From: Bacteroidales bacterium
GTDB taxonomy: Bacteria > Bacteroidota > Bacteroidia > Bacteroidales > F082
Assembly (NCBI GenBank): GCA_017531225.1
Contig: JAFXLL010000014.1
Coordinates: 109,390 to 173,389 of the forward strand
Length of the DNA: 64,000 nt
Reading direction: 5' to 3'
Shown: piece after piece, positions 8,964 to 15,978 of the stretch
Position numbering within the stretch: position 1 is the first letter of the stretch
How the letters are laid out: every line of letters starts with the position of its first letter
The notes under the pieces: generated by a model
Databases searched by the model: none
Seen by the model: only the letters and a program-made list of their open reading frames with translations
Told to the model about the DNA's origin: nothing
Position numbers and translations under genes: made by a program

Positions 8964-11096
8964 ATGAAACGACTTCTTCTATCACTCGCCATCTTGCTGT
9001 CTTCAGCGATGGCCTTCGCCGGAGAGGGAATGTGGATTCCGATGCTCCTTCAGTACAACGAAAAAGAGATGCAGGAGATGGGTATGCGCATCACTGCCGA
9101 CGACATCTATTCCATCAACCACAGCAGCTTGAAAGACGCCATCGTGCTCTTTGGCGGCGGCTGCACAGGCGAGATTGTCAGCGACTACGGCCTGCTGCTC
9201 ACCAACCACCACTGTGGTTACGACTACATCCAGCAGCACAGCTCGGTGAATCATGATTACCTCACCGACGGTTTCTGGGCCATGGACCGCTCACAGGAGC
9301 TGCCTTGCCCAGGCCTGACCGTCGTCTTTTTAAGGGAGATGCGCGACGTGACGGCACAGGTGCTTGATCAGGTGACGGATGATATGACAGAGGAAAAACG
9401 TCAAGCCACCATTAATGAGAACACGAAACGTATCATTGCCGAGGTGGAAAAGACCACGCCTTATAAGGTTTCCATCAAAGCGTTTTTTTGCGGCAATGAA
9501 TACTATCTGCTTCTGAATGAAGTATTTACCGATGTGCGTTTAGTGGGCTGTCCCCCGAGCAACATCGGTAAGTTCGGCGGCGATACCGACAACTGGGTGT
9601 GGCCTCGTCACACAGGCGATTTCAGCGTGTTCCGCGTGTATGCCGACAAAGACGGTCATCCTGCCGATTACAGTGCCGACAATGTTCCTTACAAGCCTGC
9701 TAAACACCTTGACATCTCTTTGAAAGGTGCCGAAGAAGGCGACTTTGCTTTTGTGTTCGGTTATCCTGCCCGCACCAATGAGTACCTTCCGGCAGTGGCC
9801 GTCGACCAGGAAGCCAACGTGATAGACCCCATCGCAGTAAGACTCCGTGGTGAGATTTTGGATATCTACAACAAGTATCAGGAACAAGACCGTAAGGTAC
9901 GCATCCAGTATGCCTCGAAACATGCTGGCTTGGGCAACGGTTGGAAGAAATGGATGGGTGTCACCGAAGGCATCAACCATTTCCACGGCGTGGAGAAAAA
10001 GCGTTTTTACGAGAAGTCCTTTGAAGAATGGTGCTACGTCACCTTCCAACGGTCTTTCTATTTTAATCTGCTGGAACAGTTCGATAAGAAGTATAAGGAA
10101 TTGGAACCTTACAAGGTGGCATACACCTACCTTACCAACGCTGGTCTAAATATTGAACTCATCGATTTTGCAGGCAATTTCGCTAAGCTTTCACAAGTCA
10201 CCAAGGACACTCCAAAGGAAGAAATTGATGACATGATCGTATCACTGAAGGAGGCTTCGAAAGAATTCTTCAAAAACTACTATCAGCCTATTGACGAGGA
10301 AGTGGCCAAGACCATGTTGAACGAATACCTCGAAAACCAACCTGCCGACTTCCGTCCCTCGTTCTTGAATGAGATCAAGGATGTGGATGCCTATGTGGCC
10401 ATGTTGTTCAGCAAATCGATGTTCTGTGATGAGCAGAAAGTCAATGATTTCTTGGAGAAATTCAGGTTGAGCAGCGTCAAGAAACTGCAGAAAGATCCGG
10501 CTTTGGTGGCTTATCAGAGCATGATCAACTTCTACCGTGAGGACGTCAATCCGAAGATGAAGCCCATCAACGAAGAGTTGGCTCGCTTGCAACGTCTTTA
10601 CATGAAAGGCCAGATGCAGATGGAACCCGAGAAGCATTTCTCACCCGACGCCAACTTCACACTGCGCGTCACCTACGGCAAGGTGGAGGGCTTCAAGCCT
10701 CAGGACGGCAAGAATTACCGTCATTTCACCACGCTCGAAGGCATCATGGAAAAGGAGAATCCAGATATCTACGACTATGTGGTAGAACCCAAGCTGAAGG
10801 AGCTTTTCAATAATAAGGACTATGGCCGTTATGCCGACAAGGACGGCACCATGCATGTGGCTTTCACCGCCAGTGTACACACCACTGGAGGTAATTCGGG
10901 CAGCCCGATTTTGAACGCCGACGGTCAGCTGCTGGGCCTGAACTTCGACCGTTGCTGGGAAGGCACCATGAGCGACCTGGTTTACGACCCCAACATATGC
11001 CGCAACATTTCGGTGGACATCCGTTATGTGCTTTTCATCATGGACAAGTTCGCCGGTGCCAAGCACTTGGTGGATGAGATGACCATCGTGGAATAA
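8964..11096 (+). CDS. S46 family dipeptidyl-peptidase, DPP11 type (Asp/Glu specific)
   Basis: 710 residues, the usual size for family S46, with a signal peptide (ending AMAFA) for export to the periplasm. The chymotrypsin-like triad is visible: His83 in TNHHCGY, Asp219 in TGDFSVFRVYAD (my assignment by analogy to DIALL), and Ser645 in TGGNSGSP. S46 enzymes remove dipeptides from peptide N-termini and feed amino-acid metabolism. The S1 specificity residue lies 18 positions after the catalytic serine (Arg673 in Porphyromonas gingivalis DPP11, Gly in DPP7). Here it is Arg663 in NFDRCWEG, so cleavage after Asp or Glu is expected. It has its own promoter and no co-directional partner downstream. 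Confidence 0.88.
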   Translation: MKRLLLSLAILLSSAMAFAGEGMWIPMLLQYNEKEMQEMGMRITADDIYSINHSSLKDAIVLFGGGCTGEIVSDYGLLLTNHHCGYDYIQQHSSVNHDYLTDGFWAMDRSQELPCPGLTVVFLREMRDVTAQVLDQVTDDMTEEKRQATINENTKRIIAEVEKTTPYKVSIKAFFCGNEYYLLLNEVFTDVRLVGCPPSNIGKFGGDTDNWVWPRHTGDFSVFRVYADKDGHPADYSADNVPYKPAKHLDISLKGAEEGDFAFVFGYPARTNEYLPAVAVDQEANVIDPIAVRLRGEILDIYNKYQEQDRKVRIQYASKHAGLGNGWKKWMGVTEGINHFHGVEKKRFYEKSFEEWCYVTFQRSFYFNLLEQFDKKYKELEPYKVAYTYLTNAGLNIELIDFAGNFAKLSQVTKDTPKEEIDDMIVSLKEASKEFFKNYYQPIDEEVAKTMLNEYLENQPADFRPSFLNEIKDVDAYVAMLFSKSMFCDEQKVNDFLEKFRLSSVKKLQKDPALVAYQSMINFYREDVNPKMKPINEELARLQRLYMKGQMQMEPEKHFSPDANFTLRVTYGKVEGFKPQDGKNYRHFTTLEGIMEKENPDIYDYVVEPKLKELFNNKDYGRYADKDGTMHVAFTASVHTTGGNSGSPILNADGQLLGLNFDRCWEGTMSDLVYDPNICRNISVDIRYVLFIMDKFAGAKHLVDEMTIVE

Positions 11097-11141
11097 ACTC
11101 ACCATACATGTTGGATGTGATGGAGTTCAGCGAGGTGTTCA

Positions 11142-11578
11142 TCACAATGCGCCAATAAGGAGATTCCAAACAAGAAACCTCAGAAACTTTCCGACGAGCA
11201 GCAGCACCATGGTGCCGAAGGGCTTGGCTTTGTAGAAGCCCAGTGCGAGGGTGATCAAGTCACCGATGATAGGTACCCATGCAAGGAGGGCGAGCCAGAT
11301 GCCGTAGCGATCCACTTTTTCTTTTTGTTGTTCCAGCCTTTCGGGCTGTATCTTGAACATTTCTCAATCCATTCCCACTTGCCGATTCTGCCGATCCAAT
11401 AGGTGGAGACGCTTCCGAGCCAGTTGCCTAATGTGCCAACGATAAGGCAGGCGACGGGATTTTTAGTGGCTACCAGCACGGCGATATACAGCGCACTCGA
11501 GCTGATCGGCACGATGGTCGCCGCCAGAAAGGTGCCGATAAACAGGCCTAACAGACCGAGACTTTCCAACCAGGACAT
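11142..11578 (-). pseudogene. YqaA/DedA-like membrane protein gene with a frameshift
   Basis: Reading from 11578, the first frame gives MSWLESLGLLGLFIGTFLAA and LGNWLGSVSTYWIGRIGKWEWIEK, the start of the SNARE-associated (VTT) domain of YqaA proteins. It then goes out of frame. A second frame, opening at 11360 with MFKIQPERLEQQKEKVDRYG and ending LVWNLLIGAL at 11142, is the exact continuation of the family. The junction is GAGAAATGTTC; one more A would restore EKMFK. The lesion is thus the loss of one A from a run of four, typical of homopolymer read error but equally a real mutation. YqaA/DedA proteins help with membrane lipid or envelope homeostasis. Confidence 0.75.
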
Positions 11579-11597
11579 GGGGTAAGGTTTCCGGGTG

Positions 11598-11605
11598 CAA
11601 AAATA
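11598..11605 (-). promoter_or_regulatory. -7 box (TATTTTTG) for the YqaA-like gene
   Basis: Minus-strand match to TAnnTTTG, 20 bases before the start codon at 11578. No clear -33 element. The rest of 11606-11752 holds no gene that I can see. Confidence 0.4.
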
Positions 11606-11752
11606 GAGGAAATTGTTTTTTGTGGCCAGCTCTATTGATAATCCTGTTTTTCCTTTCAGCGTACGAATTTTGCAAAGACCTCTTATGGGCGAGTCAATTC
11701 GTCGATTTCTTTTTTATTTGTCCACAACTAATTTTATCACATAAGATAACGC

Positions 11753-11765
11753 ACTCAAAATGAGT
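11753..11765 (+). promoter_or_regulatory. distal operator-like palindrome (ACTCAAAATGAGT)
   Basis: Inverted repeat ACTCA-AAA-TGAGT, 45 bases upstream (centre to centre) of a better copy next to the controller gene. Two related palindromes before a small XRE-type gene in a restriction-modification locus are the usual form of controller-protein binding sites. Binding is inferred. Confidence 0.55.
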
Positions 11766-11788
11766 ACAACTAAACGTAGCACATCGGT

Positions 11789-11796
11789 TATTTTTG
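11789..11796 (+). promoter_or_regulatory. -7 box (TATTTTTG) of the controller gene
   Basis: Perfect TAnnTTTG match ending one base before the proximal palindrome. Transcription would start within that palindrome, so a bound protein would block it. The leader would be only about 15 bases. Confidence 0.5.
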
Positions 11797-11811
11797 TACT
11801 CAAATTGAGTA
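11797..11811 (+). promoter_or_regulatory. proximal operator-like palindrome (TACTCAAATTGAGTA)
   Basis: A perfect 7-base inverted repeat around one central base, lying between the -7 box and the ATG at 11818. The distal copy at 11753 shares the ACTCA/TGAGT arms. Position over the expected transcription start suggests autorepression by the protein encoded just downstream (inference). Confidence 0.6.
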
Positions 11812-11817
11812 TAAAAA

Positions 11818-12114
11818 ATGAACGCAGTTAGTGTTGATTATCAAGATAAGGTAATCTTGTCAATAAAAAAGCTTCGTGTTGACAGAGGAATCAGTCAAGC
11901 AAAGCTCAGTGAAATATTGGGTATTTCTAGAGGACAGGTAGGAAATATCGAGAACCCCCGTTATTCTCATAAATACACTTTAAAACAGATAGATACTATT
12001 TGTAAGTATCTTGATTATCCGATTGAAAAAATATTTCTTCCTGATATGATCATAGCACCTGAATGCTCTGAAGCTGTGAATGCGGTGATTAGCAGTATTG
12101 TTAAATATGAATAA
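11818..12114 (+). CDS. XRE-family DNA-binding protein, likely restriction-modification controller
   Basis: 98 residues with a single helix-turn-helix at about residues 14-65: IKKLRVDRGISQAKLSEILGIS then GQVGNIENPRYSHKYTLKQI, the classic XRE/Cro pattern. The size, the position ahead of a methyltransferase and restriction endonuclease on the same strand, and the two upstream palindromes fit a controller (C) protein that delays restriction until DNA is methylated. The remaining ~30 residues may mediate dimerisation. The gene is AT-rich like the rest of the island. A simple orphan regulator is the alternative. Confidence 0.7.
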   Translation: MNAVSVDYQDKVILSIKKLRVDRGISQAKLSEILGISRGQVGNIENPRYSHKYTLKQIDTICKYLDYPIEKIFLPDMIIAPECSEAVNAVISSIVKYE

Positions 12115-12146
12115 TCGATCAGAATAAATGGCTGGAAAAGTAAGAG

Positions 12147-12215
12147 ATGCTCTCTTCTTTGGACAAGGACTACTTTAAAAAAGAAATGGAAAAACTAACC
12201 GCCAACTGGCAATAA
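12147..12215 (+). CDS. possible 22-residue peptide ORF between controller and methyltransferase
   Basis: ATG at 12147 opens a short frame, rich in charged residues (KKEMEKL), ending at TAA 12213-12215, eight bases before the methyltransferase start. It could be a coupling leader peptide or chance. No homologue is recognised. It fills most of the 108-base gap, in which I see nothing else. Confidence 0.2.
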   Translation: MLSSLDKDYFKKEMEKLTANWQ

Positions 12216-12222
12216 GAGTGCA

Positions 12223-13530
12223 ATGACAAAAAAACAAGCATCGAGAAAGGAACGATCAAAGGAAGTTCCTGCTGTGGTTGCAACGGCAACGACGTACGAG
12301 ATACAAATGGCTATTTTGAGCCATTATTTACATAATCCTATTAAATTATCGAAAGAAAAAAGGCAAGAGCTTGTCGCTGCAATTCGGGCGTATTTGAGAA
12401 GAAAACAACCTGGTCAATTGGAGATTTATGAAGAAATGACCGACAAAGAACTTTTGGCGATGGCCGCAAATGCCACACAAAACAGTCTTTTTGAAGAGTT
12501 TATTAATGTGCCTTTCCCAGGTCCCACTAGACCTCGTTTTACATTCATTGACTTGTTTGCTGGTATTGGTGGTTTTAGGATTGCTTTACAGAATTTGGGT
12601 GGAAAGTGTGTGTATTCATCAGAGTTTGATTCAAAGGCTCAGGAATCTTACACGGCCAATTTTGGCGAAATGCCTTTTGGCGATATAACTAAGCAGGAAA
12701 CCAAGGAATACATTCCTAAGCATTTTGATGTTTTGTGCGGTGGTTTTCCGTGTCAGGCATTTTCCTTGGCGGGAAGAAGGTTGGGGTTCAACGACGAAAC
12801 GAGAGGTACTTTGTTTTTTGAAATAGAAGACATTCTTAGAAAACATCAGCCCAAGGCGATTTTTTTGGAAAACGTTAAAGGATTGGCTATTCATGATGGA
12901 GGACGAACCTTAAAGACTATTTTAGAACATTTGGATGATGCAGGATATGATGTTGTACCGCCTCAAATTGTAAATGCAATGGATTTCGGTGTTCCGCAAC
13001 ATCGTGAAAGAGTCTATATTATCGGCTTCAGAAAAGGATTACATATCAATATCAAGAAATTCAAGTATCCTGAACCACAAACTACAGGAGAAAACAGGCC
13101 CAAATTCAGAGATGTGATGGAAAAACAAGTTCCTTCTGTAAAGTACTACCTTTCTGATGTTTATGTGGACACATTAAAGCGACATCGTGCACGTCATGAA
13201 GCCGCTGGACATGGTTTTGGATATGAAATCATCGATCCTGACGGTGTTGCAAATGCTATCGTAGTTGGAGGTATGGGAAGAGAAAGAAACCTCGTGTTAG
13301 ACGATCGATTAACAGATTTTACTCCTGTCACAAACATCAAAGGAGAGGTCAACCGTGAGGGTATTCGTAGAATGACCCCAAGAGAATGGGCACGATTACA
13401 AGGCTTTCCAGACGAGTTTAAAATTGTTGTTGCAGACGCGTCGGCATACAAGCAGTTTGGTAATTCAGTTGCGATTCCAGCCATTCAAGCAACCGCAGAG
13501 CGTGAATTAAAATTATTAGGTCTTATATAA
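12223..13530 (+). CDS. DNA (cytosine-5) methyltransferase, type II
   Basis: 435 residues. All main C5-methyltransferase motifs are present in order: I (FIDLFAGIGGFRIAL, about 108), IV with the catalytic cysteine (GGFPCQAFSLAGRRLGF), VI (FLENVKGL), VIII (QHRERVYIIGF), IX (RMTPREWARLQGFPDEF) and X (YKQFGNSVAIP). The target-recognition region lies between VIII and IX (about 295-385). The N-terminal ~100 residues are an extra helical extension with no recognised motif. It methylates cytosine to protect host DNA from the restriction enzyme encoded 12 bases downstream. As that enzyme is HpaII-like, the expected site is CCGG, with the inner cytosine modified in the known family (inference). Visibly AT-richer than the flanking genome. 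Confidence 0.92.
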   Translation: MTKKQASRKERSKEVPAVVATATTYEIQMAILSHYLHNPIKLSKEKRQELVAAIRAYLRRKQPGQLEIYEEMTDKELLAMAANATQNSLFEEFINVPFPGPTRPRFTFIDLFAGIGGFRIALQNLGGKCVYSSEFDSKAQESYTANFGEMPFGDITKQETKEYIPKHFDVLCGGFPCQAFSLAGRRLGFNDETRGTLFFEIEDILRKHQPKAIFLENVKGLAIHDGGRTLKTILEHLDDAGYDVVPPQIVNAMDFGVPQHRERVYIIGFRKGLHINIKKFKYPEPQTTGENRPKFRDVMEKQVPSVKYYLSDVYVDTLKRHRARHEAAGHGFGYEIIDPDGVANAIVVGGMGRERNLVLDDRLTDFTPVTNIKGEVNREGIRRMTPREWARLQGFPDEFKIVVADASAYKQFGNSVAIPAIQATAERELKLLGLI

Positions 13531-13542
13531 AACATTATTGCA

Positions 13543-14622
13543 ATGTCACTTACTGGAAACAAAGGAGAATGGAGTGAAATATACGTTTTGCTCAAATTAT
13601 TGGGTGAGAAGCGTGTGTATGCTGGTGATGCCGAACTTAATAGAATTGAAGACCTTTTCTATCCGATTTTAAAGGTGCTTCGTAATGAACAAGGTAACAA
13701 TTACGAGTATTCAATAAATGATAATATTGTAATTGTAACTGAAAAAGGAGAAGAATTGTTAAGGAAAAACGTAGTCGATTTTTTGGAGCAAGCAAGACAA
13801 CTGCTCGTTGTTATTCAGAATTCTAGAGGAGTGTTTTCTGCGCCGGAGATAGAAAGGTTTATGTCGGAGATCCGTTGTAATACATTGAAAGCGAAATCAC
13901 AAGACAAAACGGATATTCGGATTGTTATTCACGATCTTCGCACAGGGATGACACCGAAACTCGGTTTCAGTATTAAGTCACAGGTCGGTAATGATTCAAC
14001 TTTACTCAATGCAGGAAAGACAACCAATGTTTGCTATCGAATAGACGATTGTGAGTTGTTAGAAACCGAAATAGTATCCATTAACGAAATAAATTCAAGA
14101 CAAAAAATCCTAGATCGTACTAAAGCGATTCTCAAAAAAGGTACTTTGCAATATGTCGGTTTGGATGATACAACATTCAATAACAATCTTGTTCTCATTG
14201 ACAGCTTGCTCCCTCAAATAGTTGCCGAAATTCTTCTACAAGGATATTCAACGGGTGAATATGATCTAAAGAAAAATACAGAAGAAGTTGCAAAGAAAAA
14301 CCCCATGAATTACGACATTAGCAACAACCAAGCATATTATGAACATAAGATCAAAAATCTTTTAGTAGCGTCTGCTCTTGGAATGGTACCACATACGCCT
14401 TGGAATGGAAAATATGATGCCAATGGTGGTTATCTGGTGGTAAAGGAGGATGGCGAAGTACTTTGCTATCATTTTTACGACAGGAACTATTTTGAGGATT
14501 ACTTGTATAAGAATACAAGATTGGAAACACCCAGCACGTCTCGTTATGGTTTTGGCTTGATATTCAAGGGCGATGATGGTAAATTGTATTATAAACTAAA
14601 CCTTCAAATACGTTTTAAATAA
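13543..14622 (+). CDS. HpaII-family type II restriction endonuclease
   Basis: 359 residues, close to the length of R.HpaII. The N-terminus TGNKGEWSEIYVLLKLLGEKR and the central block KLGFSIKSQVGNDSTLLNAG (about 145-165) are features I associate with the HpaII family. The second block, with GFSIKSQ, looks like the core of a PD-(D/E)xK-like nuclease site. The known member cuts CCGG. The gene follows the methyltransferase by 12 bases, on the same strand. A hand count of one 60-base line (13681-13740) gives 25% GC, far below the neighbours. Assignment rests on recalled family motifs, so the site should be treated as likely, not proven. Confidence 0.8.
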   Translation: MSLTGNKGEWSEIYVLLKLLGEKRVYAGDAELNRIEDLFYPILKVLRNEQGNNYEYSINDNIVIVTEKGEELLRKNVVDFLEQARQLLVVIQNSRGVFSAPEIERFMSEIRCNTLKAKSQDKTDIRIVIHDLRTGMTPKLGFSIKSQVGNDSTLLNAGKTTNVCYRIDDCELLETEIVSINEINSRQKILDRTKAILKKGTLQYVGLDDTTFNNNLVLIDSLLPQIVAEILLQGYSTGEYDLKKNTEEVAKKNPMNYDISNNQAYYEHKIKNLLVASALGMVPHTPWNGKYDANGGYLVVKEDGEVLCYHFYDRNYFEDYLYKNTRLETPSTSRYGFGLIFKGDDGKLYYKLNLQIRFK

Positions 14623-14696
14623 AAAAACCAAAGCGAAGAGAAACATTTTATGTTGTTCTGATACTTTATTGCAAATAAATTTCAAAACAAAGTATT

Positions 14697-14963
14697 ATGA
14701 ACAACATGAAGTATTCCGAATTGTGGAGTTTTATAGGAGAGTATTTGCCGAATTATTACTCAAGAAACGACGTGTTAAGAAGCGGTGTTTTATTCAGATT
14801 CCTTGAGGGGGATGAAATAGCCGAGAGTGATAGGAAATGGATAGATGAGGAATTCGGGGGTGATCTCATGCGTGTAAAACAAGAATGTCTGCGTTTGGAT
14901 AAACAATTCTTCGTTGAATCTTTACAGGCATTTTACGACCAAATGCCAAGCCGTCGAGCGTAA
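14697..14963 (+). CDS. small orphan protein between the restriction enzyme and vsr
   Basis: 88 residues, charged, predicted helical, no signal peptide or membrane segment. I do not recognise it. The sequence is rich in aromatic and acidic residues (YSELWSFIGEYLPNYYSRND, WIDEEFGGD). It is co-directional with the restriction genes and lies between them and a Vsr repair gene, so it travels with the island. The 74-base leader contains a weak hairpin (ATACTTT at 14661-14667 with AAAGTAT at 14689-14695) just before the ATG. Confidence 0.6.
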   Translation: MNNMKYSELWSFIGEYLPNYYSRNDVLRSGVLFRFLEGDEIAESDRKWIDEEFGGDLMRVKQECLRLDKQFFVESLQAFYDQMPSRRA

Positions 14964-15010
14964 ACCCATCATCTGGTTTTGGTTTTTATTGGGAAAAAGC
15001 CGTACTTTGC

Positions 15011-15028
15011 ATCTCAAAGAGTTGAGAT
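15011..15028 (+). promoter_or_regulatory. palindrome (ATCTCAA-4-TTGAGAT) just before vsr
   Basis: Perfect 7-base arms around four bases, ending five bases before the vsr ATG. It resembles the controller palindromes (CTCAA/TTGAG core) but with a 4-base rather than 1-base centre, so it may be a variant operator or only a small hairpin. Confidence 0.3.
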
Positions 15029-15033
15029 AGCAA

Positions 15034-15597
15034 ATGACCGATATTTTCACCTCCGCCCAACGCCACCTCGTGATGTCACACATCCGCAGCCGGAACACCA
15101 AACCCGAGCTGAAGGTACGGCAATGGTTGTGGGCACACGGTTACCGCTATCGGCTCAACGTGAAAAGCGTGCCAGGGAAACCAGATATCGTCATGCGGAA
15201 ATATCATACGGCCATCTTCGTCAACGGGTGTTTCTGGCATGGACACTTTGTTGAGTTGAGAGGTGAGAGTTTAGAGTTGAGAGATGGCTCAAAATGCTGT
15301 AAGATTCCACAGACGAATCGTGAGTTTTGGGTGAATAAGATCCGTCGCAACCAGGAACGGGATCAACGCAATTACCAGCTGCTTTATGACAACGGCTGGC
15401 AGGTGATCGTAGTCTGGGAATGTCAGCTTACCCCAAAACGCATCGAACAAACCATGAACGAAGTGGAACTGCTGCTGAACAACAAACTGCTGTCCTTGTA
15501 TAGCAAACATACACCCTTCCAGTACAACACGGAAGAAGAAAGTTCACTTCCGATGGCCGCTGAAGCATTGGATTATGACAATGATAACACGAACTAA
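15034..15597 (+). CDS. vsr: very short patch repair endonuclease (Vsr) with an in-frame repeat insertion
   Basis: 187 residues. Vsr nicks next to the T of T:G mismatches left by deamination of 5-methylcytosine, so it fits beside a C5-methyltransferase. The first 71 residues align without gaps to the numbering I recall for E. coli Vsr: catalytic Asp51 (PGKPDIV), Cys66, His69 and His71 in NGCFWHGH. The next zinc ligand, Cys73 in E. coli, is here Cys88. A 15-residue segment (72-86, bases 15247-15291) intervenes, made of the repeat described at 15255-15287. The later zinc cysteine is in VVWECQL (Cys130). The last ~35 residues are a poorly conserved tail. Activity depends on whether the zinc loop tolerates the insert. 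Confidence 0.9.
   Translation: MTDIFTSAQRHLVMSHIRSRNTKPELKVRQWLWAHGYRYRLNVKSVPGKPDIVMRKYHTAIFVNGCFWHGHFVELRGESLELRDGSKCCKIPQTNREFWVNKIRRNQERDQRNYQLLYDNGWQVIVVWECQLTPKRIEQTMNEVELLLNNKLLSLYSKHTPFQYNTEEESSLPMAAEALDYDNDNTN
15255..15287 (+). repeat. 33-base TTGAGAG-type repeat inside vsr
   Basis: A purine-rich stretch of imperfect TTGAGAG units. It matches 28 of 33 bases of 52954-52986 in the same strand orientation. Inside vsr it is read as part of the extra residues 72-86. Confidence 0.7.
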
Positions 15598-15628
15598 AGT
15601 GAAGTCTTGGTCGCAGGATGCTAACCCA

Positions 15629-15880
15629 CTATTCCTTCTCCATGGCCTGCCGGATAGCTTTCGCTAACTGGTCTGGACAAGAGGTGGACTTATATCCACA
15701 ACGGATACCTTCCAGGCGTTGAACCACTTTCTCGGCGCTCATGCCTTCAACAAGACAACCTATACCCTGGGTGTTGCCGCTACAGCCTCCATAAAACTGA
15801 ACATTGTGAATGCTGCCGTCAATGATTTCAAACTCAATCGCTTGACTGCAAGTGCCTTTGGGATAGTAGGTATATTTCAT
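15629..15880 (-). CDS. TSCPD domain protein (TIGR03905-like)
   Basis: 83 residues. I start at the ATG at 15880 because the family begins MKYTYYPKGTCS; the longer open frame adds non-conserved residues. The family features GGCSGNTQGIGCLVEG and the cysteine motif CGYKSTSCPDQL near the end are present. The TSCPD domain is also found at the C-terminus of some ribonucleotide reductases, where the cysteines are thought to bind metal; stand-alone members have no settled role. Convergent with vsr, 31 bases apart. Confidence 0.85.
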   Translation of the reverse strand: MKYTYYPKGTCSQAIEFEIIDGSIHNVQFYGGCSGNTQGIGCLVEGMSAEKVVQRLEGIRCGYKSTSCPDQLAKAIRQAMEKE

Positions 15881-15915
15881 AGTAGCATTATAATAGTTAG
15901 CAATGATATGGGAAG

Positions 15916-15923
15916 CAAAGATA
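15916..15923 (-). promoter_or_regulatory. -7 box (TATCTTTG) for the TSCPD gene
   Basis: Minus-strand TAnnTTTG match, 35 bases before the start at 15880; this supports the shorter start, since the longer frame would begin upstream of it at 15961. Confidence 0.45.
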
Positions 15924-15978
15924 AGGGATAAAGTTGTATCTTCGCACCATAATGACAACAATGGAATAATCTTTAATT

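Noticed and set aside
14661..14695. A hairpin (ATACTTT/AAAGTAT) before the orphan gene as a possible riboswitch or attenuator
   Set aside because: Only seven AT-rich pairs around a 21-base loop; too weak to claim beyond a note.
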